The translations under genes and the position numbers were made by a program. The notes under the pieces are model-generated. The model was not told the origin of the DNA and did not search any database. It saw only the letters and a list, made by a program, of their open reading frames with translations. From the NCBI GenBank assembly GCA_017429205.1, contig JAFRPH010000092.1:1-8224 (forward strand): a DNA stretch of 8,224 nucleotides, in the 5' to 3' direction. This document shows positions 1 through 5,761 of this stretch, piece after piece (position 1 is the stretch's first letter; each line of letters begins with the position of its first letter). The stretch is from Bacteroidales bacterium. Lineage in GTDB: Bacteria > Bacteroidota > Bacteroidia > Bacteroidales > UBA932.

Positions 1-246
1 CAGAACCTGACCTTCAGGCTGACCCCGGTCGGCGAGAACTGCGTGATGGCGCAGGCCGGCAGCGAGCGGTGGCTGTCCAAGGGTGCGCTGCTGGCGACGG
101 GAACGTTCATCATCGCGTGGCCGCTCGCGGTGACCTCGGGGATCGGGCTGGTGAAGCAGAAGAAGCTCGCGGAGCGGGTGCTGAACATGGCGATCCTGTG
201 CGCGGCGGGGGCCGATCAGGGGCAGATGATGATGATGGCGATGTGA
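1..246 (+). CDS. C-terminal part of an unidentified membrane protein (5' end outside the window)
   Basis: The reading frame is open from base 1 to a TGA at 244-246 and gives 81 residues, so the gene starts upstream of the window. The visible part begins with a polar stretch (QNLTFRLTPVGENC...). A hydrophobic segment follows at about residues 28-52 (from GALLATGTF to SGIGLV), which could be one membrane helix or hairpin. Next comes a basic patch (KQKKLAER), and the protein ends in a methionine-rich tail (QMMMMAM). GC-rich codon use matches the flanking MATE and hydrolase genes, which supports real coding. I do not recognise the family. The stop codon directly abuts the GGGAGG leader of a three-hairpin repeat, so the natural C-terminus may have been changed by that insertion (inference). 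An internal GTG or ATG near 43 could be read as a start, but the frame continues upstream without a stop. Confidence 0.6.
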   Translation, partial: QNLTFRLTPVGENCVMAQAGSERWLSKGALLATGTFIIAWPLAVTSGIGLVKQKKLAERVLNMAILCAAGADQGQMMMMAM

Positions 247-301
247 GGGAGGACGCCAGAGGGCTTTCCGATCGCCCTCTGGACCCTTCGGAGGGCCGTC
301 C
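247..301 (+). repeat. Three-hairpin repeat, copy 1 (lacks hairpin 1)
   Basis: The copy starts with the GGGAGG leader (247-252) seen before hairpin 1 in other copies. It goes straight to hairpin 2: stem CCAGAGGGC (256-264), loop TTTCCGATC (265-273), stem GCCCTCTGG (274-282), a perfect 9-bp stem. Hairpin 3 follows (281-301), with GGA/TCC outside and CCCT-TCGG-AGGG inside. The TGCG hairpin present in the other copies is missing, as if deleted between leader and hairpin 2. Confidence 0.75.
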
Positions 302-317
302 CGTAAGGCGAAGCTTT

Positions 318-399
318 GGGGAGGTGAAGGGGTTTCGCGCCTGCGGGCGCGACCAGAGGGCTTTCCGATCGCCCGCTGGACGCCTTCGGAGGCCGTTCC
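318..399 (+). repeat. Three-hairpin repeat, copy 2
   Basis: The leader GGGGAGG is at 318-324. Hairpin 1 is CGCGCC-TGCG-GGCGCG (336-351), a perfect 6-bp stem. Hairpin 2 is CCAGAGGGC (353-361), loop TTTCCGATC (362-370) and GCCCGCTGG (371-379), with one mismatch. Hairpin 3 spans 378-399 around CCTTCGGAGG. The stem 1 sequence differs from copies 3-7 but still pairs fully. Confidence 0.75.
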
Positions 400-422
400 G
401 TGAAAGATAGTTCAGGAAGATC

Positions 423-464
423 GTAAGTTTCTTTATTTCCACTTCACTTTACCCGGTAACTTAC
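423..464. repeat. Inner inverted repeat between facing copies 2 and 3
   Basis: GTAAGTT (423-429) and AACTTAC (458-464) form a perfect 7-bp inverted repeat around a 28-nt AT-rich loop. It occupies the same relative place as the longer inner stem at 5523-5578 in the second locus. A chance match cannot be excluded at this length. Confidence 0.4.
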
Positions 465-475
465 AAGGAAGTTGC

Positions 476-541
476 GGTCCCGAAGGGTCCAGGGGCGATC
501 GGAAAGCCCCTGGCGCGCTCCGCAGAGCGCGGATTCCTCCC
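476..541 (-). repeat. Three-hairpin repeat, copy 3
   Basis: Read on the minus strand: leader GGGAGG (complement of 536-541); hairpin 1 CGCGCTC-TGCG-GAGCGCG (531-514), a 7-bp stem; hairpin 2 CCAGGGGC, loop TTTCCGATC, GCCCCTGG (513-489), a perfect 8-bp stem; then hairpin 3 with the CCC-TTCG-GGG core (490-476). It lies in the sense orientation downstream of the minus-strand MATE gene. Confidence 0.8.
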
Positions 542-573
542 ATATGGTTTTCCCGAACTTTCCGTGAAGAGCC

Positions 574-618
574 CCTTTTCCGCCATACAGCGGAGCACGC
601 TGGGCTCAGCGGAAAAGG
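574..618. other. Branched hairpin downstream of the MATE terminator
   Basis: CCTTTTCCGC (574-583) pairs with GCGGAAAAGG (609-618) over 10 bp, and CAGCG (588-592) with CGCTG (598-602) forms an inner stem. On the minus strand it ends in GGAAAAGGGGCTCTTCACGG, running directly into the terminal-repeat-like edge of repeat locus 1. No T-run follows on that strand, so a second terminator is possible but weak. Confidence 0.5.
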
Positions 619-635
619 TCTCCCCGAAGAACATC

Positions 636-672
636 AAAAGCGCCGCCTCCCTCCACGGAAAGCGGCTCTTTT
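636..672 (-). terminator. Probable intrinsic terminator of the MATE gene
   Basis: AAAAGCGCCGC (636-646) and GCGGCTCTTTT (662-672) pair over 11 positions with one mismatch, around a 15-nt loop. On the minus strand the stem is followed by a short T-run (GCTTTTGATG). It begins about 18 bases after the MATE stop codon, the usual spacing for a Rho-independent terminator. Confidence 0.6.
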
Positions 673-689
673 CATTCGCGATCTCTCCC

Positions 690-2093
690 TCACACCGGCT
701 TTCCCGGCGGGGTCCAGGCGGCCAGGCCATCGCGGCCTTCCTGCGTCACCGGGCGGATCCACTTGCCGCTGTAGAGGTGGCGCTGCATCATGACATAGCG
801 GATCGGCTCGTCGATATAGCACAGGGCGAACACGATCAGCGTGGGCCAGCGGAAGACCAGGCCCGAGAGGCACACGCAGGGGAGGACCATCGCCCACATG
901 AACACGATCTCCAGCACCGTGCCGAAGGTCGCGTCCCCGGCGGAGCGGTAGGTGTCGTTCTGCGTCCAGTTCCCCATGCGGATGAAGGCCGCGACCGCGT
1001 ACACCGCGATCATCCCGAAGCCGTAGCGGAAGCTCTCGCCCTCCATGTTCATCGCGCGCAGGATCGGCGTGTGCAGGCCGATCAGCAGCAGGCCGATCAC
1101 GCCGATGATCCCCTGGCAGAGGTAGACCAGGCGCCAGGCCCGGCGGTAGGCGACGTCGATCTCGCCCGCGCCGACCTCCTTGCCCACGAGGACCGAGGCC
1201 GCGTTGGAGAAGCCCGCGAAGAAGCCGATGATCAGGCCCTCCAGCGTGCGGAACACGGCGAGGGCCGCGATGGCTTCCTCCGGCTGGCGTCCGAGGACCA
1301 TGTTGATGACCATGTTCCCCAGGCCGATCAGGACCTCGTTGCACAGGATGGGGAAGCACTTGCGGAAGTAGCCGCTCACCAGGCCGCGGTTCCACCGGAA
1401 ATGCTGGCGGAAGGCCAGCAGATACGGGTGCTTCGTGATCGCTCCGCCGGCGAGGATCACCGCCACGTTGACCGCCTGCGCGATCACGGTGGCCAACGCC
1501 GCGCCCCGCACGCCCATCGGCGCGATGCCCAGGGCAGGCTGGCCGAAGATCAGGATCCAGTTGAGGAGAATATTGACGCCGACCGCGGCGAAGGAGGCGT
1601 AGAGCGGGATGCGCACGCGGTCGGTGCAGCGCAGCAGGGAGGCCATCGCCATCGCGAAGGCCTGGAGCGGGTATGCGAACCCGACGATGCGCAGGTACTC
1701 CTCCCCGATCTCCCGGATCGCGGGCTTGTCGGTGTACATGCCCATCACCGCGCCGGGGAAGAGCAGGGCGGCCAGGCCGAAGAGGATGCCCACGGTCATG
1801 ATGCACGCCGCGGTCAGGCCGTAGGAGCGGTTGATGCCTTCGTCGTCCTTCGCCCCGTAATACTGGGAGAAGAACAGCATGCCGCCGCCCACAAAGCCCC
1901 AATACCCGCTGAACATCAGCGAGGAGAACTGCGCGCACAGGCCCACCGCCCCGATCTCCGTCTTGCCGAGGGAGGAGATCATCATCGTGTCGATCATGGA
2001 GCCGGTGGTGGTCAGCAGGTTCTGCAGGGCCACGGGAACGGCGATCATGGCGACCTTCTTCAGAAAGTCGCGCCAGGGAAACGGCTGGTGCAT
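690..2093 (-). CDS. MATE-family multidrug/metabolite efflux transporter
   Basis: The 467-residue product has the length and architecture of MATE (NorM/DinF/MepA-type) transporters. These export cationic drugs, dyes or metabolites across the cytoplasmic membrane in exchange for Na+ or H+. It is hydrophobic throughout, with about 12 expected helices in two homologous halves (roughly residues 10-210 and 240-440). Family signatures are visible: the helix-1 segment GSMIDTMMISSLG, whose Asp35 matches the conserved helix-1 acidic residue of NorM; helix-2 QFSSLMFSGYWG; RCTDRVRIPLY followed by NILLNWILIFG (residues 155-184); and in the second half YRSAGDATFGTVLEIVFMW (382-400). The start at 2093 is supported by AGGAGG at 2107-2102, 8 bases upstream, and a promoter at 2135-2162. 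It is a single-gene unit divergent from the LRR gene and followed by a terminator. Substrate and coupling ion cannot be read from sequence. Confidence 0.95.
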   Translation of the reverse strand: MHQPFPWRDFLKKVAMIAVPVALQNLLTTTGSMIDTMMISSLGKTEIGAVGLCAQFSSLMFSGYWGFVGGGMLFFSQYYGAKDDEGINRSYGLTAACIMTVGILFGLAALLFPGAVMGMYTDKPAIREIGEEYLRIVGFAYPLQAFAMAMASLLRCTDRVRIPLYASFAAVGVNILLNWILIFGQPALGIAPMGVRGAALATVIAQAVNVAVILAGGAITKHPYLLAFRQHFRWNRGLVSGYFRKCFPILCNEVLIGLGNMVINMVLGRQPEEAIAALAVFRTLEGLIIGFFAGFSNAASVLVGKEVGAGEIDVAYRRAWRLVYLCQGIIGVIGLLLIGLHTPILRAMNMEGESFRYGFGMIAVYAVAAFIRMGNWTQNDTYRSAGDATFGTVLEIVFMWAMVLPCVCLSGLVFRWPTLIVFALCYIDEPIRYVMMQRHLYSGKWIRPVTQEGRDGLAAWTPPGKPV

Positions 2094-2134
2094 GGGCGGC
2101 TCCTCCTTCGGGGGGCTGAATGGGTTTCACGGAC

Positions 2135-2162
2135 AGGATAACGCATTTCGGGCGGGTGTCAA
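2135..2162 (-). promoter_or_regulatory. Sigma-A-type promoter of the MATE gene
   Basis: On the minus strand a perfect -35 TTGACA (2162-2157) is followed after 16 bases by TATCCT (2140-2135), a 4/6 match to the -10 consensus. The predicted transcript start is about 35 bases before the ATG, leaving room for the AGGAGG site. Confidence 0.7.
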
Positions 2163-2194
2163 GGGGGACATTGAAAAGCGGCGCCCTGCCGGCG

Positions 2195-2208
2195 GAACAG
2201 GGATGTTC
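2195..2208. promoter_or_regulatory. Small inverted repeat just upstream of the LRR promoter
   Basis: GAACA-GGGA-TGTTC is a perfect 5-bp inverted repeat ending 3 bases before the -35 box of the LRR gene and lying between the two divergent promoters. It could be a regulator half-site pair; it is short enough to be chance. Confidence 0.25.
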
Positions 2209-2211
2209 TGC

Positions 2212-2240
2212 TTGCAATCATTTGCTCTCCGGAATATAAT
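2212..2240 (+). promoter_or_regulatory. Sigma-A-type promoter of the LRR gene
   Basis: TTGCAA (2212-2217), a 17-base spacer and a perfect TATAAT (2235-2240). Transcription would start near 2247, leaving a leader of about 87 bases before the ATG at 2334. I see no riboswitch-like fold in that leader. Confidence 0.75.
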
Positions 2241-2320
2241 ATGATCGGAAGTTTATGATGTTCGCACAGTACAGGAAGAATCTTGCGGTATGGCAATTCG
2301 CCATGGAGAATCAATGTTCC

Positions 2321-2327
2321 GGAGGGG
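2321..2327 (+). promoter_or_regulatory. Ribosome binding site fixing the LRR gene start
   Basis: GGAGGGG ends 6 bases before the ATG at 2334. The frame is also open from an ATG at 2283, but starting at 2334 gives a clean signal peptide (MKMKLLILQAAVLLALSL...), whereas the upstream start would add 17 polar residues in front of it. Confidence 0.8.
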
Positions 2328-2333
2328 CAGATC

Positions 2334-5300
2334 ATGAAGATGAAACTGTTGATCCTGCAGGCAGCGGTATTGCTGGCTTTATCGCTGTGCTTCTGCGGCA
2401 CCGCGGATACGCTCGCCTCGGGCGCATGCGGAGACGCCATTACCTGGGAACTCGATGACAGCGGAACCCTCACCCTCACCGGCACCGGACGGATGTGGGA
2501 CTATCGCAATGACGACGGCGGTTTTGACTATCATGCGTGTCCCTGGAGTGAAGTCCGCACACATGTCCGGCGGGTCGTGATTCCGGATGGCATCACATAC
2601 ATCGGGGCGGACGCGTTCCGTGATATGGTCAACCTTTCCGAAGTTACCCTGCCCGATACACTGGATCAGCTCGCACCATTCTGCTTCATGGACTGTTCAA
2701 ACCTGACCGCAGTAGAGCTGCCGGAGGGGCTGCGGGCCATCGGCCAGAACGCTTTTCAAGGCACGGCGCTGCGAAGCGTTGTGATTCCCGGTTCCGTAAC
2801 GTTTGTTGATGCCTGCATCTTTGAGAACTGCCGTTATCTGACCAACGCTCTGTTCAGGAGCCCGACGAGCGCTATCGGCACGTATATCATGGCCAACAAT
2901 CAGTTTCCCTGCTGCCCGGCGCTGGAAAGCATCGATGTGGAAGAAGGGCATCCGGCCTTGACCGGCATCGACGGCATCCTGTTCAACGGCGGCCAGCTGA
3001 TGTGCTATCCGCAGGGCAGAAAGGCCGCACGATATGAGCTGCCGGCAGAGTGCAGTTCCATCTTCCCCGGCGCATTTCGGTTTGCGTGGGACGAAGGAAA
3101 TCTCAGGGAGGTCGTGATTCCGGAAGGCTTCGCCCTCATCGGTGACAATAGCTTCGACCACTGCTTCAGCCTGGAGCGCGTGACGATCCCGGACAGTGTG
3201 ACGTCCATCGGCAAACATGCCTTCCGTCTCTGCCGGAATCTGGAGGAAATTGTGATTCCGGACAGTGTGACAAGCCTGGGATTTGGTGCTTTTGATAATT
3301 CCGGATTGAAGCGTATCACCATTTCAGCCAATGTAACGGCATTACCGGATGAATTGCTTGAGGGCTGTGTGTCGCTGACAGATGTTGTTTTCGGCGGCAA
3401 TGTCAACAGCATCGGGAATCATTGCTTTGCGGGTGCAAGGAGCCTGACTTCATTTACGATACCCGATGGTGTAACTTCCATTGGCGAATATGCTTTCCAG
3501 AATGCAAAGGGACTTGTCAGCGTAACGATCCCGGACAGTGTCGTGCAGATCGGCGAGGGCGCTTTCAGCCAGTGTGACAACCTGTCTGAGGTTCACTGCA
3601 GCGCCGGATCGCACGCTGCGGACTGGGCTGTCGCCAACGGTTTGGGCAGCTTGCTGGTGATCGAGGGCACCGTGACGGAGGGCGTCTGGACCGCTGTTCC
3701 CTCCGGTACAGGCTGCGCCATCATCGCCTATACCGGTACAGCGGCGGATCTTGTCATTCCGGATATGATCGGTGACCGCCCCGTCACTTCCATCGGCGCC
3801 GGCGTTTTCCGTGAGCATCTGGAACTGGCATCCGTATCCATTCCTGCGGCAGTGGCATCCGTCGGCGACTATGCATTCATGGGTTGTGAAAACCTGGAGA
3901 CCGCTTTTTTGCCGCCGTCCCTGACAATTGTTCAGAAAGGTGTATTCCAGAACTGTTTCCGCCTGCGGAACACGGTCATACCGGAGGGCGTGACCGCTGT
4001 CGGAGACCATGCCTTCGATGCATGTCTCGCCCTCTCCTCCGTCGTGATCCCGGAGGGGGTCTCTTCCATCGGCAGCAACGCCTTCTACAATTGTGAGAGC
4101 CTGACAAATCTTTGCCTTCCGGACAGTCTGGTATCTCTTGGATTCTCCGCCTTCGATCAATGCACCGGCCTGGAAACCGTTCATATCGGATCAGGCACGG
4201 TGACGATCGACATGTTCGCGTTCCGCGGCTGTCGGAATCTGTCGGAAATCACGGTGTCGCCTGATAACACCGCCTTCACATCCCTGGACGGTATCCTGTA
4301 CAGCAAGGATCTTTCGGTCCTGTACCTGTGTCCGATGAGCAAAGCGTCCGTCAGCATCCCTGACGGGGTGACACGGATCGAAGGATATGCATTCGGCGAG
4401 AATCGGTTCCTGACGTCCCTGATCATTCCGGAGGGTGTTACCTCGATCGGCGAAAGAGCGTTCCAGGCCTGCGCGGCCCTGAGCAGCATTTCTCTCCCGG
4501 AAAGCCTGACGTGTTTTGAAAACTATGTGTTTGAGTCCTGCCCGGCACTGACGGAGATCTTCATTCCCCGCAATGTCAGCGAAATCGGTGAGGGTGTCTT
4601 CACGAACTGCACCGTCATGCAAAGCATTCAGGTAGCGGCTGATAACCTGTACTTCCGTTCTGAGGACGGACTGCTCTACGATCGCTCGGGCTTTACCCTG
4701 ATCGCCTGTCCGGCGGGACGGACCGAGGTCTCCGTCGCGCAGGGGGTTCGTGTGATCGGGATAATCGCTTTCTACGGATGTTCCGGACTGCGGGAAGTCA
4801 GTCTGCCGGATACAGTGACCTCCATCGGGTATCAGTCCTTCGCTTTCTGCTCGAATCTGACCGAAATGGTTTTTCCGGACAGTCTGACCCATATTGAAAT
4901 GCAGGCTTTCCTACAGTGCCCGAACCTGCGGCGGCTGGTCATCCCCGCAAGCGGGATCACCATCGTTGATCCTATCTTTGACTGCTGCAGTCCGATTATC
5001 TTCGGCGTTTCCGGTTCTGCCGCCCAGGATTTTGCAGAGAGCCGCGGGCTGAGATTCTATCCCATCATCGAGATGGCGACTCCGGATTTCACGCTTCCCG
5101 ACGGGCTCACCGGGATTGAGGACGAGGCCTTCAGCGGCTGCGTGATGACGGTCGTCTTTATTCCTGACTCTGTGAGCAGTATCGGCAATAAGGCCTTCGC
5201 CCGTTGTACCTTCCTGGAACAGATCCGAATCCCGCCTGCCATCAATATGATCCCTTCCGATGTTTTCGATGGCATCGACATCAGCCAGCTGACCATTTTC

Positions 5301-5366
5301 GGCGCACCCGACTCCGAAGCCGAGGCTTTCGCGGCAGAGAAAGGCATCCGCTTCGTCGCGCAATAA
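2334..5366 (+). CDS. Secreted BspA-type leucine-rich-repeat protein (about 32 repeats, three capped blocks)
   Basis: The 1010-residue product starts with a signal peptide (about 1-28, likely cut after ADTLA). A BspA-type N-terminal cap follows at 31-80 (CGDAITWELDDSGTLTLTGTG... CPWSE). The rest is about 32 repeats of roughly 23 residues of the form V-x-I-P-D-x-V-T-x-I-G-x-x-A-F-x-x-C-x-x-L (LRR_5 / TpLRR class). The solenoid falls into three blocks, each closed by a G-S/D-x-A-x-x-F/W-A-x-x-x-G cap at about 420-443, 888-910 and 986-1010. A YTGTAADLVIPDMIGDRPVT module (466-485) opens block 2. Three longer DGILY/DGLLY insert repeats lie near 199-230, 639-670 and 764-796. Relatives bind fibronectin, host cells or other bacteria; the ligand here is unknown. 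There is no LPXTG, SLH or wall-binding domain, so attachment is unexplained. Codon use is more mixed and AT-tolerant than in both neighbours, suggesting separate acquisition. Confidence 0.93.
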   Translation: MKMKLLILQAAVLLALSLCFCGTADTLASGACGDAITWELDDSGTLTLTGTGRMWDYRNDDGGFDYHACPWSEVRTHVRRVVIPDGITYIGADAFRDMVNLSEVTLPDTLDQLAPFCFMDCSNLTAVELPEGLRAIGQNAFQGTALRSVVIPGSVTFVDACIFENCRYLTNALFRSPTSAIGTYIMANNQFPCCPALESIDVEEGHPALTGIDGILFNGGQLMCYPQGRKAARYELPAECSSIFPGAFRFAWDEGNLREVVIPEGFALIGDNSFDHCFSLERVTIPDSVTSIGKHAFRLCRNLEEIVIPDSVTSLGFGAFDNSGLKRITISANVTALPDELLEGCVSLTDVVFGGNVNSIGNHCFAGARSLTSFTIPDGVTSIGEYAFQNAKGLVSVTIPDSVVQIGEGAFSQCDNLSEVHCSAGSHAADWAVANGLGSLLVIEGTVTEGVWTAVPSGTGCAIIAYTGTAADLVIPDMIGDRPVTSIGAGVFREHLELASVSIPAAVASVGDYAFMGCENLETAFLPPSLTIVQKGVFQNCFRLRNTVIPEGVTAVGDHAFDACLALSSVVIPEGVSSIGSNAFYNCESLTNLCLPDSLVSLGFSAFDQCTGLETVHIGSGTVTIDMFAFRGCRNLSEITVSPDNTAFTSLDGILYSKDLSVLYLCPMSKASVSIPDGVTRIEGYAFGENRFLTSLIIPEGVTSIGERAFQACAALSSISLPESLTCFENYVFESCPALTEIFIPRNVSEIGEGVFTNCTVMQSIQVAADNLYFRSEDGLLYDRSGFTLIACPAGRTEVSVAQGVRVIGIIAFYGCSGLREVSLPDTVTSIGYQSFAFCSNLTEMVFPDSLTHIEMQAFLQCPNLRRLVIPASGITIVDPIFDCCSPIIFGVSGSAAQDFAESRGLRFYPIIEMATPDFTLPDGLTGIEDEAFSGCVMTVVFIPDSVSSIGNKAFARCTFLEQIRIPPAINMIPSDVFDGIDISQLTIFGAPDSEAEAFAAEKGIRFVAQ

Positions 5367-5398
5367 GGGAACGCTGTACAATCCTGAGGCGTTCGTTG

Positions 5399-5421
5399 GA
5401 AGAACACGAAAAGGGTTCTTC
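5399..5421. other. Hairpin at the left edge of the MITE-like element
   Basis: GAAGAAC (5399-5405) and GTTCTTC (5415-5421) form a perfect 7-bp stem with a 9-nt loop, 32 bases after the LRR stop. It lacks a following T-run, so it is a poor intrinsic terminator. Its right arm is part of the element's terminal repeat. The flank motif GAAGAAC-ACGAAAA recurs at the right edge (5694-5708, one base longer). Confidence 0.4.
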
Positions 5422-5444
5422 ACGGAAAGTTAGGGAAAGTATAT

Positions 5445-5508
5445 GGGAGGTTCGCGCTCTGCGGAGCGCGCCAGGGGCTTTCCGATCGCCCCTGGACCCT
5501 TCGGGGCC
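5445..5508 (+). repeat. Three-hairpin repeat, copy 4
   Basis: Leader GGGAGG (5445-5450); hairpin 1 CGCGCTC-TGCG-GAGCGCG (5453-5470); hairpin 2 CCAGGGGC, loop TTTCCGATC, GCCCCTGG (5471-5495); hairpin 3 with CCC-TTCG-GGG core (5494-5508). The first two stems are perfect. It is nearly identical to copy 3 and lies in the sense orientation downstream of the LRR gene. Confidence 0.85.
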
Positions 5509-5522
5509 ATCTCTTTCTTGTT

Positions 5523-5578
5523 AATTGTCGGGTAAGGCTATGAGCATAGCCTGGCATTCCATCAAAAACCTGACAATT
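5523..5578. repeat. Nested inner stem at the centre of the MITE-like element
   Basis: AATTGTCGGGT (5523-5533) pairs with ACCTGACAATT (5568-5578) over 11 positions with one G-T wobble. Within it, AGGCTATG (5535-5542) and CATAGCCT (5545-5552) form a second perfect 8-bp inverted repeat. The nested symmetry marks the centre of the element. Confidence 0.6.
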
Positions 5579-5597
5579 TCCCAAGAATGATTTAACG

Positions 5598-5658
5598 GGA
5601 CGGCCCCGAAGGAGTCCAGAGGGCGATCGGAAAGCCCTCTGGTGCGCCCGCAGGCGCA
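5598..5658 (-). repeat. Three-hairpin repeat, copy 5
   Basis: On the minus strand: hairpin 1 TGCGCC-TGCG-GGCGCA (5658-5643); hairpin 2 CCAGAGGGC, loop TTTCCGATC, GCCCTCTGG (5642-5616), a perfect 9-bp stem; hairpin 3 GGAC-TCC-TTCG-GGG-CC-GTCC (5617-5598). Both stem 1 and stem 2 differ from copy 4 by paired changes while the loops are identical. A GTGAGGGA leader precedes it, in place of GGGAGG. Confidence 0.85.
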
Positions 5659-5701
5659 TTCCCTCACCAACGGAATTTCCCTAACTAAACGTGAAGAACC
5701 A

Positions 5702-5752
5702 CGAAAAAGGGCTTGCCGCAGACTTTGATGCTTCTGCGGAAGCCCCTTTTCG
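5702..5752 (-). terminator. Strong intrinsic terminator, probably bidirectional
   Basis: CGAAAAAGGGCTT (5702-5714) pairs with AAGCCCCTTTTCG (5740-5752) with one mismatch. After a one-base bulge, CCGCAG (5716-5721) pairs with CTGCGG (5734-5739). On the minus strand it starts 9 bases after the hydrolase stop and ends in CCCTTTTTCG, a typical Rho-independent pattern. On the plus strand it ends in CCCCTTTTCG and could also stop transcripts from the LRR gene, which has no clear terminator of its own. Confidence 0.8.
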
Positions 5753-5761
5753 CGTGGACCT

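Larger units (their letters stand above)
247..572. repeat. Repeat locus 1: three copies of the three-hairpin element between convergent genes
   Basis: This non-coding stretch lies between the + strand gene ending at 246 and the - strand MATE gene ending at 690. It holds copy 1 (+), copy 2 (+) and copy 3 (-), with an inner inverted repeat at 423-464 between the facing copies 2 and 3. The right edge (about 548-572, read on the minus strand) resembles the terminal inverted repeat of the element at 5414-5700: both carry TCTTCACGGAAAGTT followed by GGGAAA. No matching left terminal repeat is visible, so the locus looks like a truncated or rearranged element. Confidence 0.7.
5414..5700. mobile_element. 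MITE-like element with about 25-bp terminal inverted repeats
   Basis: GGTTCTTCACG-nnn-AGTTAGGGAAA at 5414-5438 matches the reverse complement of 5676-5700 at 22 of 25 positions, with only the three middle bases differing. Inside lie, in order: repeat copy 4 (+), an inner stem (5523-5578), and repeat copy 5 (-). The 287-bp unit encodes no convincing protein, so any movement would need a transposase supplied elsewhere. It fills most of the gap between the convergent LRR and serine hydrolase genes and abuts the terminator at 5702-5752. No clean target duplication is evident, although ACGAAAA(A)GGG-like sequence flanks both ends. Confidence 0.65.

Noticed and set aside
461..730. Small open frames through the repeats (461-730 -, 5204-5524 +, 5420-5659 -, 7725-8027 +)
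   Set aside because: The peptides (for example ...SAPGAFRSPLDPSG...) are translations of the hairpin repeats and differ in frame from copy to copy, so selection acts on DNA/RNA structure and not on protein.
564..2141. Long + strand open frame (525 codons) opposite the MATE gene, and a similar - strand frame at 634-2217
   Set aside because: Both are shadows of GC-rich codon bias: they are rich in Arg, His, Asp, Gly and Ala, show no family motif, and overlap a gene with clear MATE signatures and a ribosome binding site.
3184..3290. DNA direct repeats within the LRR gene (CCGGACAGTGTGAC and similar)
   Set aside because: They are explained by the repeated IPDSVTS protein motif and are not a separate DNA element.
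5369..5394. GAACGC...GCGTTC hairpin just after the LRR stop as a terminator
   Set aside because: The stem is only 6 bp with a 14-nt loop and no T-run follows. The hairpin at 5702-5752 is the better candidate.
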